From CBFGTJ01 sp965651815 (lineage in GTDB: Bacteria > Actinomycetota > Acidimicrobiia > Acidimicrobiales > Microtrichaceae), in assembly GCA_965651815.1 (NCBI GenBank), contig CBFGTJ010000083.1:1-12919 (forward strand): DNA of 12,919 bases, given 5' to 3'. Positions within the stretch are counted from its first letter, which is position 1. The number at the start of each line of letters is the position of its first letter. A model generated the notes under the pieces. The model saw nothing but the letters and a program-made list of their open reading frames with translations, searched no databases and was not told the DNA's origin. The position numbers and the translations under genes were made by a program. Shown one piece after another: positions 1 to 7,468 of the stretch.

Positions 1-103
1 CTCCGGCGCGCTGGCCCACGCGGGCAGCGGCCACCTGTCGTACGACGACCTGCCCGGCCACCTCGGCCGCTCGGTCGCGCTCGTCATGGGGGAGGGGCGA
101 TGA
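1..103 (+). CDS. 3' end of an unidentified protein
   Basis: An open frame enters from the left edge (first full codon at base 2) and ends at the TGA at 101-103. Its last 33 residues end in LGRSVALVMGEGR. The stop overlaps the ATG of the following P450 (ATGA), and the GGAGGGG stretch within its last codons serves as that gene's ribosome binding site, so it is the upstream member of the same operon. In the corresponding mycobacterial locus the gene before the CYP123-type P450 is Rv0767c, but this fragment is too short to assign to any family. A TetR-type regulator tail is only a guess. Confidence 0.6.
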   Translation, partial: SGALAHAGSGHLSYDDLPGHLGRSVALVMGEGR

Positions 104-1323
104 GCACCGACACCACTGCACCGGACCTGGTGTACGACCCGTACGCGTACGAGATCCACGAGGACCCGTACCCGACCTACGCCCGGCTCCGGGAGGAGGC
201 GCCGCTCTACCGCAACGAGGCGATGGGGTTCTGGGCGCTGTCGCACCACCGTGACGTGATGGACGCGTTCCGCGACAACGAGCGCTTCTCGTCCGCGCAC
301 GGCGTGTCGCTCGACCCGGCGGCGTCCGGGCCCAACGCGCACCGCACCATGTCGTTCCTGGCGATGGACCCGCCGATGCACGGCCGCATGCGCGGCCTGG
401 TGTCGCGGGGGTTCACCCCGCGCCGGGTCGCGGAGCTCGAGCCGCGGATCCGCGAGATCGCCCGCGAGTACATCGACCGCATGCTCCAGCTCGACGAGGT
501 CGACTTCATCGGCGACTTCGCGGGCCGGTTGCCGATGGACGTCATCTCCGAGCTGATCGGGGTGCCTGCCGCCGACCGCCAGGAGCTGCGGCGCCTGTCG
601 GACCTGCTGGTGCACCGCGAGGAGGGCGTGCACGACGTGCCGCCCGAGGGCGTCGCGGCCGCGTTCGAGCTCGCCGGCTACTACGCGGACATGCTCGCCC
701 AGCGGCGGCAGCGCCGGACCGGGGACCTCACCTCGGCGCTGCTCGACGCCGAGGTCGACGGCGACCGGCTCACCGACGACGAGATCCTCGGGTTCCTGTT
801 CCTGATGGTCGTCGCCGGCAACGAGACCACCACCAAGCTGCTCGGCAACGCCTGGTACTGGGCGTGGCGCAACCCCGACCAGCGGGCGGTCCCGTTCGGG
901 GACCCGTCCCGGATCGTCGACTGGGTGGAGGAGACGCTCCGCTACGACACCTCCACCCAGATGCTCGCCCGGGTGACCACCACCGACGTGGAGCTCCACG
1001 GCGGGACGATCCCCGCGGGCGACCGGGTGCTGCTCCTGGTGGGGTCCGCGAACCGTGACCCGGCGGTGTTCTCCGACCCGGACCGCTACCTCCTCGACCG
1101 CCCCGGGACGGAGCGGCAGCAGCTGCTCAGCTTCGGGTTCGGCCGGCACTTCTGCCTCGGCGCGTCGCTCGCCCGCCTCGAGGCGCGGGTCGCGCTCGAG
1201 GAGCTCGTCGCGGCCATCGCCGACTACGACGTCGACCCCGACGGCCTCCAGCGGGTGCACTCGGTCAACGTGCGGGGCTTCGCGGCGGTGCCGACGACCC
1301 TCGTCCCACGAGGTGCCGCCTGA
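100..1323 (+). CDS. Cytochrome P450, CYP123-like
   Basis: A 407-residue class I bacterial P450, of normal length for soluble actinobacterial enzymes. It shows the I-helix oxygen-activation motif AGNETT (residues 239-244, with Glu in place of the usual Asp), the K-helix ExxR (E278-R281) and the haem loop SFGFGRHFC with thiolate ligand C352. There is no membrane anchor, so it is cytosolic and needs an external ferredoxin; the [3Fe-4S] ferredoxin two genes on is the obvious donor. The ATG at 100 overlaps the previous stop and follows GGAGGGG. It sits just before an SDR and cyp51, the position held by cyp123 (Rv0766c) in M. tuberculosis. The family is certain; the CYP123 subfamily is inferred mainly from context, and the substrate is unknown. 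Confidence 0.93.
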   Translation: MSTDTTAPDLVYDPYAYEIHEDPYPTYARLREEAPLYRNEAMGFWALSHHRDVMDAFRDNERFSSAHGVSLDPAASGPNAHRTMSFLAMDPPMHGRMRGLVSRGFTPRRVAELEPRIREIAREYIDRMLQLDEVDFIGDFAGRLPMDVISELIGVPAADRQELRRLSDLLVHREEGVHDVPPEGVAAAFELAGYYADMLAQRRQRRTGDLTSALLDAEVDGDRLTDDEILGFLFLMVVAGNETTTKLLGNAWYWAWRNPDQRAVPFGDPSRIVDWVEETLRYDTSTQMLARVTTTDVELHGGTIPAGDRVLLLVGSANRDPAVFSDPDRYLLDRPGTERQQLLSFGFGRHFCLGASLARLEARVALEELVAAIADYDVDPDGLQRVHSVNVRGFAAVPTTLVPRGAA

Positions 1324-2129
1324 TGCCGCGCTTCGACCCGCACCCCGCCCGCCGGGCCGCGGTCGTGACCGGGGCGTCATCCGGCATCGGCCAGGCCACC
1401 GCGCTCGCGCTCGCGGCGAACGGCCACCCCGTCGTGCTGGGCGCCCGCCGCACCGAGCGCTGCGAGGCGACCGCGCGCGAGATCCGCGAGGCCGGCGGCG
1501 AGGCGATCGCCGTCCCGCTCGACCTGCTCGACCCCGACTCGGTGAAGGCGTTCGCCGCCACGGCCGAGGCGGAGCTCGGACCGATCGAGGTGCTCGTGTC
1601 CAACGCCGGCGACGTCCAGCCGATCACCGTCGTCGGCGCGGACCCCGACGAGTTCGTCCGCCAGCTCTCGGTCAACCTCACCGGCGCCCAGCGCCTCGTG
1701 CACCACCTCGTCCCCGGCATGGTCGAGCGCCGCCGCGGCGACGTCGTGTTCGTGACCTCCGAGGTCGCGGTCCGGCCCCGCACCCACATGGCGGGCTACG
1801 TCGCCTCCAAGGCGGGGCTCGAGGGGCTCGCCGACGCGATGCGCATGGAGCTCGAGGGCACCGGCGTGCGGGTCGGGGTCGTGCGGCCCGGGCCGTCGTC
1901 CACCGAGCAGGGCACGACCTGGGACGAGGCGACCGTCAACGAGGTCGTCGCCTCGTGGAACCACTGGGGCCTGCTCCGCCACAGCGGCGCGATGCGCCCC
2001 AAGGACGTGGCGGCGGCGATCGTCGCCATCGTGTCGGTCCCGCGGGGCACGCAGTTCGCACTGCTCGAGGTGCAGCCCGAGGCGCCCGTGCAGGGACCGC
2101 CCGTCGAGCATCCGGAGGGGGAGCGATGA
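1323..2129 (+). CDS. SDR-family oxidoreductase (Rv0765c-like)
   Basis: A 268-residue classical short-chain dehydrogenase/reductase. The Rossmann cofactor motif TGASSGIG is at residues 16-23 and NAG at 94-96. The catalytic set is S146, Y159 and K163 (YVASK), with standard S-to-Y spacing. It should interconvert an alcohol and a ketone or aldehyde using NAD(P)(H). An Arg-rich ARR after the second strand (about 41-43) may favour NADP(H), but this is inference. The start ATG shares its A with the P450 stop (TGATG), and the end overlaps cyp51 by ATGA, so translation is coupled on both sides. Lying between two P450 genes, it probably oxidises a hydroxylated P450 product. It holds the position of Rv0765c in the mycobacterial locus. 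Confidence 0.92.
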   Translation: MPRFDPHPARRAAVVTGASSGIGQATALALAANGHPVVLGARRTERCEATAREIREAGGEAIAVPLDLLDPDSVKAFAATAEAELGPIEVLVSNAGDVQPITVVGADPDEFVRQLSVNLTGAQRLVHHLVPGMVERRRGDVVFVTSEVAVRPRTHMAGYVASKAGLEGLADAMRMELEGTGVRVGVVRPGPSSTEQGTTWDEATVNEVVASWNHWGLLRHSGAMRPKDVAAAIVAIVSVPRGTQFALLEVQPEAPVQGPPVEHPEGER

Positions 2130-3514
2130 CCGACACCGCGACGAGCACGTCGACCGGGGCGAGCCCGCCCAAGGTCTCCGGCGACGACGGCGACACCGGC
2201 CACCTGGAGGAGCTGCGCCACGACCCCATCGGGCTGATGTGGCGGGTCCGCGAGGAGTGCGGGGACGTCGGCGAGTTCCGCCTCGCCGACAAGGACGTCG
2301 TGCTGCTGACCGGCGCGGACGCGAACGAGGCGTTCTTCCGGGCCTCGGACGAGGAGCTGGACCAGGCCGCCGCGTACCCGTTCATGACGCCGGTCTTCGG
2401 CGAGGGCGTCGTGTTCGACGCGACCCCCGAGGAGCGGCGGCGGGCGCTGCACAACCAGTCCCTGCGCGACAAGTACATGCGGGGGCACGCCGCGAAGATC
2501 ACCGCCGAGATCGAGCGAATGGTCGCCGACTGGGGCGACGAGGGCGAGATCGACCTGCTCGACTGGACCGCCGAGCTGTTCATCTACACGTCGACGTCGT
2601 GCCTGATCGGGCCCAAGTTCCGCGAGGAGCTGGACGTCCGCTACGCCGAGCTCTTCCACGACCTCGAGCGGGGCACGGATGCGATCGCCTTCGTCGACCC
2701 CTACGCGGACATCGAGAGCTTCCGCCGCCGCGACGCCGCCCGGGCCGAGCTGGTGCGCCTCATCCAGGGGATCATGGAGCGTCGCGAGGCGGCCGGTCCC
2801 GTCGAGGACCCCGAGGAGCGGGACCTCGTCGACGTGCTGATGTCGATCAAGGACGAGGACGGCAACTGGCACTACAGCCCCGACACCGTCACGGGGATGT
2901 TCATCTCCATGATGTTCGCCGGCCACCACACCACCTCGACCACCGCGTCGTGGTGCATCATCGAGCTGCTCCGCAACCCCGACGTGATGGCCAGGGTGGT
3001 CGCCGAGATGGACGCGCTCGCCGAGGCCAACGGCGGCACGATCACCTACCAGGACCTGCGCGAGGTGCCCTGGCTCGAGGCGTCGATCAAGGAGGCGCTG
3101 CGGCTGCACCCGCCGCTCATCCTCCTGCTGCGCCTGGTCGCCCAGCCCTTCGAGGTCGGCGGCTACACCATCCCGCCCGGCAAGCTCGTCGGCGCGTCAC
3201 CCGCGGTGTCGAACCGCCTGCCCGAGGCCTTCGACGAGCCGGACCGCTTCGACCCGTCCCGCTACGTCGAGCCCCGCCAGGACGACCTCGACAACCCGTG
3301 GAACTGGATCCCGTTCGGGGCGGGACGGCACCGCTGCGTCGGCGCCGCCTTCGCGCTGATGCAGCTCAAGGCCATCTTCTGCGTGCTCCTGCGCGACTGG
3401 GAGCTCGAGGCGGCCCAGCCGCTCGACACCTACCGCAACGACCACTCGAAGATGGTCGTGCAGCTCGCGCAGCCGTGCATGGTCCGCTACCGCCGGCGGA
3501 CGAGGGGGGTGTGA
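2126..3514 (+). CDS. cyp51: CYP51-family P450 (sterol 14-alpha-demethylase type)
   Basis: A 462-residue P450 resembling the mycobacterial CYP51 along its whole length. It has the CYP51 substrate-recognition stretch YPFMTPVFGEGVVFDA (starting Y84, including F91) and the I-helix signature FAGHHTTS (264-271), where the HHT is diagnostic of CYP51. The K-helix ExxR is E323-R326, and the haem loop PFGAGRHRCVG has ligand C404. The C-terminal stretch YRNDHSKMVVQLAQP also matches what I recall of the M. tuberculosis enzyme. CYP51 enzymes remove the 14-alpha methyl group of sterols in three oxygenations, but no sterol-synthesis gene is visible here, so the natural substrate is open. The start ATG at 2126 overlaps the SDR stop and follows GGAGGGGG. 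The N-terminus is about 10 residues longer than the M. tuberculosis protein. The ferredoxin gene follows directly. Confidence 0.96.
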   Translation: MTDTATSTSTGASPPKVSGDDGDTGHLEELRHDPIGLMWRVREECGDVGEFRLADKDVVLLTGADANEAFFRASDEELDQAAAYPFMTPVFGEGVVFDATPEERRRALHNQSLRDKYMRGHAAKITAEIERMVADWGDEGEIDLLDWTAELFIYTSTSCLIGPKFREELDVRYAELFHDLERGTDAIAFVDPYADIESFRRRDAARAELVRLIQGIMERREAAGPVEDPEERDLVDVLMSIKDEDGNWHYSPDTVTGMFISMMFAGHHTTSTTASWCIIELLRNPDVMARVVAEMDALAEANGGTITYQDLREVPWLEASIKEALRLHPPLILLLRLVAQPFEVGGYTIPPGKLVGASPAVSNRLPEAFDEPDRFDPSRYVEPRQDDLDNPWNWIPFGAGRHRCVGAAFALMQLKAIFCVLLRDWELEAAQPLDTYRNDHSKMVVQLAQPCMVRYRRRTRGV

Positions 3515-3714
3515 TGGGGTACCGCATCGTCGTCGACCGCGACCTCTGCCAGGGCCACGGCGTCTGCGAGTCCGAGGCACCCGAGGTCTTCGAGGTCGGC
3601 AAGGACCGCCAGGTCGTCGTGCTCGACGAGGCACCGGGGGACGGGCAGCGCCGCGCGGTCGAGCTCGCGGTGAAGTACTGCCCGACGCACGCGCTGTCGA
3701 TCGTCGAGGACTGA
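3514..3714 (+). CDS. Small [3Fe-4S]-type ferredoxin, P450 partner
   Basis: A 66-residue acidic ferredoxin. The cluster motif is C12-x-x-H15-x-x-C18 near the N-terminus and C56-P57 near the C-terminus. The second cysteine of a 4Fe motif is replaced by His, as in the ferredoxins that accompany actinobacterial P450s, which usually bind a [3Fe-4S] cluster. It should pass single electrons to CYP51 and probably also to the CYP123-like P450. The start ATG overlaps the cyp51 stop (TGATG) after a GAGGGGGG ribosome binding site. It corresponds in position and sequence pattern to Rv0763c of M. tuberculosis. No NAD(P)H:ferredoxin reductase gene is in the window, so that partner must be encoded elsewhere. 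Confidence 0.95.
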   Translation: MGYRIVVDRDLCQGHGVCESEAPEVFEVGKDRQVVVLDEAPGDGQRRAVELAVKYCPTHALSIVED

Positions 3715-3775
3715 AGGCGTCGAGGGGTCGGCACAGGTTCATCCGGGCCGAGGGGCCCACACCACAGGGGGACAC
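3715..3775 (+). promoter_or_regulatory. Only gap in the + strand run; RBS before the NTF2-like gene
   Basis: This 61-base spacer is the only non-overlapping junction in the run. It contains a short GC hairpin (GGGCC at 3745-3749 with GGCCC at 3754-3758, loop GAGG) and an AGGGGG ribosome binding site at 3766-3771, four bases before the ATG at 3776. I see no convincing -35/-10 pair. The gap falls at the end of the P450-ferredoxin block, so it could hold an internal promoter, a weak attenuator or an RNA processing site. In the mycobacterial locus ferredoxin and the next gene also lie in the same operon. Confidence 0.4.
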
Positions 3776-4336
3776 ATGAGCAACGAGGGGTTCGAGCGCG
3801 CGGAGCTCGAGGAGATGGTCGAGCGGTGGCTGCAGGCCAACCGCGACTGCGAGGCCGCGGGCGACTGGCGCCCGCTCGCGGAGATGTACACCGAGGACGC
3901 CACCTACGGCTGGAACTACGGGCCGCACACCGACTTCATGGCGATCGGCCGCGACGAGATCCGCGACCTCGCACTCGGTGAGGAGATGGGCGGCCTCGAC
4001 GGCTGGCAGTACCCGTACGAGGAGATCCTCATCGACGAGCGCAAGGGGTTCGTCGTCGGCTTCTGGCGGCAGGTCGCGGACGCCAAGCGGGCCGACGGCA
4101 CCCCGTACGAGGTCGCGGGGATCGGTGGCAGCTGGTTCCGCTACGCGGGGAACTTCCAGTGGTCCTGGCAGCGCGACTGGTTCGACTTCGGCAACGCCGC
4201 CGCGGTCTTCCTGGAGATGATGGGCGACGGGGTGCTCTCGGACGGCATGAAGGCGCGGATGGAGCGCTCCATGAAGAGCCACCGCCCCGGCTACTACCCG
4301 GTGTTCGGTGCGCCGGTGAAGCTCTGGGAGCGGTGA
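3776..4336 (+). CDS. NTF2/SnoaL-like protein (Rv0762c-like by position)
   Basis: A 186-residue cytosolic protein without signal peptide or membrane segment. The N-terminal pattern, a helix with VERWLQANRDCEAAGDW followed by LAEMYTEDATYGWNYGPH, is typical of the cone-shaped alpha+beta NTF2-like fold shared by SnoaL cyclases and ketosteroid isomerase-like proteins. Aromatic residues are abundant (WNYG, WQYPY, WFRYAGNFQWSW), consistent with a hydrophobic ligand pocket. No catalytic triad can be assigned. It lies directly after the ferredoxin, as Rv0762c does in M. tuberculosis, and overlaps the aldehyde dehydrogenase start by TGATG. It may bind, isomerise or hydrate the P450 product; this is inference. 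The fold assignment is fair, the function unknown. Confidence 0.8.
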   Translation: MSNEGFERAELEEMVERWLQANRDCEAAGDWRPLAEMYTEDATYGWNYGPHTDFMAIGRDEIRDLALGEEMGGLDGWQYPYEEILIDERKGFVVGFWRQVADAKRADGTPYEVAGIGGSWFRYAGNFQWSWQRDWFDFGNAAAVFLEMMGDGVLSDGMKARMERSMKSHRPGYYPVFGAPVKLWER

Positions 4337-5823
4337 TGGCCGAGGGTTCGGCGAGCGTGTCGGGCGAGGGGCTCGACGTCCTGCTGGTCGACGGGGTGCT
4401 GCGGCCCGCGAAGGGCGGCGCCACCTTCGAGACGCTCAACCCGGCCACCGAGGAGGTCCTCGGCGTCGCGGCCGACGGCAGCGCGGAGGACATGGACGGC
4501 GCGATCGCGGCCGCCCGGGCCGCGTTCGACGAGGGCTCCTGGTCCTCCGACCCCGCGCTGCGGGCGCACTGCCTGCGGCAGCTGCGCGACGCGCTGCAGG
4601 CCCACGGCGACGAGCTCCGCGCGCTCACCACCGCTGAGGTGGGCGCCCCGGCGTTCCTCACGTCGGGCCCGCAGTTCGACGTGCCCGTCGCGGACCTCTC
4701 GTTCGCGGCGGACCTCGCCGAGTCCTACGACGGGTGGAGGGTCGACCTCGGCGAGGCTGCACCGATGGGCATCCCGAGCCGCCGCTGGGTGCTGCGCGAG
4801 CCGGCCGGGGTGGTGGGGGCGATCACGCCGTGGAACTTCCCCCACCAGATCAACCTCGCGAAGCTCGGCCCCGCGCTCGCCGCCGGGTGCACGGTCGTGC
4901 TGAAGCCCGCGCCGGACACGCCCTGGTGCGCGAGCGCGCTCGCCCGCATCGCCGCGGAGGAGACCGACCTGCCGCCCGGCGTCCTCAACGTGGTGACCTC
5001 CTCGGACCACTCCCTCGGCGCCCAGCTCTCGGGTGACCCCCGGGTCGACGTGGTGTCGTTCACGGGCTCGACCGCGACCGGCAAGGCGGTCATGCGCAAC
5101 GCCGCCGAGCACCTCACGAGGGTGTTCCTCGAGCTCGGCGGCAAGTCCGCGTTCGTCGTGCTCGACGACGCGGACGTCACCGCCGCCGCGTCGACCGCGG
5201 GGTTCATGGTGAGCACCCACGCCGGCCAGGGGTGTGCGATCACGACCCGCCTCGTGGTCCCCCGCGCCCGCTTCGACGAGGTGGTCGACGCCGCTGCCGC
5301 GACCATGGCCGGGCTCGCCGCCGGCGACCCGACCGACCCGGGCACGATCTGCGGTCCGCTGATCTCCGCCCGCCAGCGCGAACGCGTCGAGGGCTACCTG
5401 CAGCTGGCCCGCGACGAGGGCGGCACGTTCGCCTGCGGCGGCGGGCGCTCCGAGCGGTTCGACCGGGGCTACTTCATCGACCCGACGCTCGTGGTCGGCC
5501 TCGACAACTCGTCCCGGGTCGCCCGCGAGGAGATCTTCGGGCCCGTGCTCGTCGTCCTGCCCCACGACGGCGACGACGACGCGGTCCGGATCGCGAACGA
5601 CTCGCCCTACGGGCTGTCCGGGTCGGTGTTCTCCGCCGACCCCGAGCGGGCGTGGCGGGTCGCACGTGCCGTGCGGACCGGGACGATGAGCGTCAACGGC
5701 GGGATCTGGTACGGCGCGGACGTGCCCTTCGGCGGCTACAAGCAGTCGGGCATCGGCCGGGAGATGGGCGTCGCCGGGTTCGAGGAGTACCTCGAGACCA
5801 AGGCCGTCGCGGAAGGGATCTGA
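4336..5823 (+). CDS. NAD(P)-dependent aldehyde dehydrogenase (Rv0768/AldA-like)
   Basis: A 495-residue member of the aldehyde dehydrogenase superfamily, of normal length. It has the PWNFP oxyanion/cofactor motif with N167, the nucleotide-binding FTGSTATG (G244 and G249), the general base E266 in LELGGKS, the catalytic thiol C300 in GQGC and the late cofactor motif EEIFGP (398-403). All catalytic residues are present, so it should oxidise an aldehyde to a carboxylic acid. The frame is open further upstream, but the ATG at 4336 is chosen because it overlaps the previous stop (TGATG), follows GGGAG, and precedes a typical ALDH N-terminus. It corresponds to aldA (Rv0768) in the mycobacterial locus, which there is transcribed away from cyp51 rather than with it. 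Likely substrate: the aldehyde derived from a P450-hydroxylated methyl or alkyl group (inference). Confidence 0.95.
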   Translation: MAEGSASVSGEGLDVLLVDGVLRPAKGGATFETLNPATEEVLGVAADGSAEDMDGAIAAARAAFDEGSWSSDPALRAHCLRQLRDALQAHGDELRALTTAEVGAPAFLTSGPQFDVPVADLSFAADLAESYDGWRVDLGEAAPMGIPSRRWVLREPAGVVGAITPWNFPHQINLAKLGPALAAGCTVVLKPAPDTPWCASALARIAAEETDLPPGVLNVVTSSDHSLGAQLSGDPRVDVVSFTGSTATGKAVMRNAAEHLTRVFLELGGKSAFVVLDDADVTAAASTAGFMVSTHAGQGCAITTRLVVPRARFDEVVDAAAATMAGLAAGDPTDPGTICGPLISARQRERVEGYLQLARDEGGTFACGGGRSERFDRGYFIDPTLVVGLDNSSRVAREEIFGPVLVVLPHDGDDDAVRIANDSPYGLSGSVFSADPERAWRVARAVRTGTMSVNGGIWYGADVPFGGYKQSGIGREMGVAGFEEYLETKAVAEGI

Positions 5824-5825
5824 GG

Positions 5826-6590
5826 ATGGGCGAAGCGACCGGCAGGTTCGCCGGCAAGGTCAGCATCGTCACCGGCGCCGCCGGTGGCATCGGGGAGGGC
5901 TACGCGCGCGCCCTCGCCGCGGAGGGCGCGTCGGTGGTCGTCGCGGACATCGACCTCGAGGGGGCCGAGAAGGTCGCCGCGTCGATCCGGGCCGACGGGG
6001 GCAGCGCCCTCGGCGTGCGGGTCGACGTGTCCGACCCGGGCTCGACGAGGGAGATGGCCGCCGCGGCGGTCGAGGCGTTCGGCGGGATCGACCACCTGGT
6101 GAACAACGCGGCGATCTTCGGCGGCATGGAGATCGACCTGCTGCTCACCGTCGACTGGGAGTACTACCGGCGGTTCATGTCCGTGAACCTCGACGGCGCG
6201 CTCCTGTGCACGCGGGCGTGCTGGGAGCACATGGCGGCCCGGGGCGGCGGCGCGATCGTCAACCAGTCCTCGACCGCCGCGTGGATGTACTCCAACTACT
6301 ACGGGCTCGCGAAGAGCGGCATCAACGGGCTGACCATCCAGCTCGCCCACGAGCTCGGCGGGTCGAACATCCGCATCAACGCGATCGCGCCCGGCCCGAT
6401 CGACACCGAGGCGGCACGGTCGGTGGTGCCCGAGTCCATCCTCGAGGGCATCGTCGCGAACCTCGCGATCAAGCGGCGCGGCACCCCCGACGACCTCGCC
6501 GCGATGTGCCTGTTCCTGCTCTCCGACGACGCGTCGTGGATCACCGGGCAGATCTTCAACGTCGACGGCGGACAGGTGGTGCGGGCATGA
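5826..6590 (+). CDS. SDR-family oxidoreductase (Rv0769-like)
   Basis: A 254-residue classical SDR. The cofactor motif TGAAGGIG is at residues 16-23, followed by the acidic ADID that suggests NAD(H) preference, then NNAA. The catalytic Y159 and K163 are in YGLAK, and the C-terminal WITGQIFNVDGG is typical of the family. The serine lies in NQSST (S148/S149), only 10 or 11 residues before Y159 instead of the usual 13 or so. As I recall it, Rv0769 of M. tuberculosis has the same short NQSSTAAW...SN.YGLAK segment. The start ATG lies 2 bases after the ALDH stop, with GGAAGGGA upstream; the end overlaps the next gene by ATGA. It probably acts with the neighbouring dehydrogenases on the same hydroxy intermediate. 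Confidence 0.93.
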   Translation: MGEATGRFAGKVSIVTGAAGGIGEGYARALAAEGASVVVADIDLEGAEKVAASIRADGGSALGVRVDVSDPGSTREMAAAAVEAFGGIDHLVNNAAIFGGMEIDLLLTVDWEYYRRFMSVNLDGALLCTRACWEHMAARGGGAIVNQSSTAAWMYSNYYGLAKSGINGLTIQLAHELGGSNIRINAIAPGPIDTEAARSVVPESILEGIVANLAIKRRGTPDDLAAMCLFLLSDDASWITGQIFNVDGGQVVRA

Positions 6591-7468
6591 GCGCCGGGGC
6601 GGAGCCGGTCGGCTTCATCGGCCTGGGCAACATCGGGGCGCCGATGGCGACGCGGCTGCTCGACTGGCCGGGGGGCCTGGTGGTGCACGACGTGCGCGCC
6701 GAGGCGACCGAGCCCTTCGTCGCCGAGGGCGCCACCGCGGCGGCGAGCCCCGCCGAGCTGGCGAGCCGGGCGAGCGTGGTGTGCATCGTCGTGCAGGACG
6801 AGGACCAGGTGCGGGGCGTGCTCGAGGGGCCCGACGGGATCCTCGCGGGCGCGTCGCCGGGCACGGTCGTCGCCGTCCACTCGACGATCAGCGCCGAGGG
6901 CGCGGAGGCGCTCGGCGAGCTCGCCTCCGGCGCGGGCGTCGAGCTGCTCGACGCGCCGGTGAGCGGCGGCGCTGCGGGCGCGCACTCCGGCACCCTCGCG
7001 GTGATGCTCGGTGGGAGCGAGGCCGCGGTGCAGCGGGCGACCCCGGTGCTGGAGCGGTTCGCCACGATGGTCCAGCACATGGGGCCGGTGGGGGCGGGCA
7101 CCCGGACCAAGATCACCCGCAACCTCCTCACGTTCGCGAGCTTCGCGGTGGCCGGCGAGGCCCAGCGCCTCGCGGAGGCCGCAGGGCTCGACCTCGGGAA
7201 GCTCGGTGAGGTCGTGCGCCACTCCGACAAGGTCACCGGCGGGCCCGGGGCGATCATGATCCGCCCCACCGCCACCCCCATGGCCGAGGACGACGGGCTG
7301 CGGCCGATCTTCGCCCACAGCGCCGAGCTCGGCGCGAAGGACCTCGAGCTGGCCCGGCGCATGGCCGCCGAGCTGGGTGTCGCGGCGCCGTTCGCCGAGT
7401 TGGCGCAGCGGTGGCTGCCCAGCGCGCTGGGGCTGGTGGAACCGCCGGAGGGCGGTGACGCCCCGTGA
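6587..7468 (+). CDS. 3-hydroxyisobutyrate dehydrogenase-like enzyme (Rv0770-like)
   Basis: A 293-residue member of the beta-hydroxyacid dehydrogenase family. The N-terminal Rossmann motif GFIGLGNIGAPMA is at residues 9-21, the substrate-binding DAPVSGG follows in mid-protein, and the catalytic lysine is K175 in KITRN, with N179 four residues on as in the family. A late GAKDLELARRMAAELG matches the usual KDLxLA cofactor segment. It should oxidise a 3-hydroxyacid, or reduce the matching semialdehyde or enoate, with NAD(P). The ATG at 6587 overlaps the SDR stop; no strong Shine-Dalgarno is seen, so translational coupling is likely. The end overlaps the next gene (GTGA). The same triplet of aldehyde dehydrogenase, SDR and this enzyme occurs as Rv0768-Rv0770. 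The exact substrate is unknown. Confidence 0.92.
   Translation: MSAGAEPVGFIGLGNIGAPMATRLLDWPGGLVVHDVRAEATEPFVAEGATAAASPAELASRASVVCIVVQDEDQVRGVLEGPDGILAGASPGTVVAVHSTISAEGAEALGELASGAGVELLDAPVSGGAAGAHSGTLAVMLGGSEAAVQRATPVLERFATMVQHMGPVGAGTRTKITRNLLTFASFAVAGEAQRLAEAAGLDLGKLGEVVRHSDKVTGGPGAIMIRPTATPMAEDDGLRPIFAHSAELGAKDLELARRMAAELGVAAPFAELAQRWLPSALGLVEPPEGGDAP

Noticed and set aside
4159..4335. Upstream extension of the aldehyde dehydrogenase frame
   Set aside because: It overlaps the NTF2-like gene in another frame and has no resemblance to an ALDH N-terminus. The ATG at 4336 has the same TGATG coupling as its neighbours.
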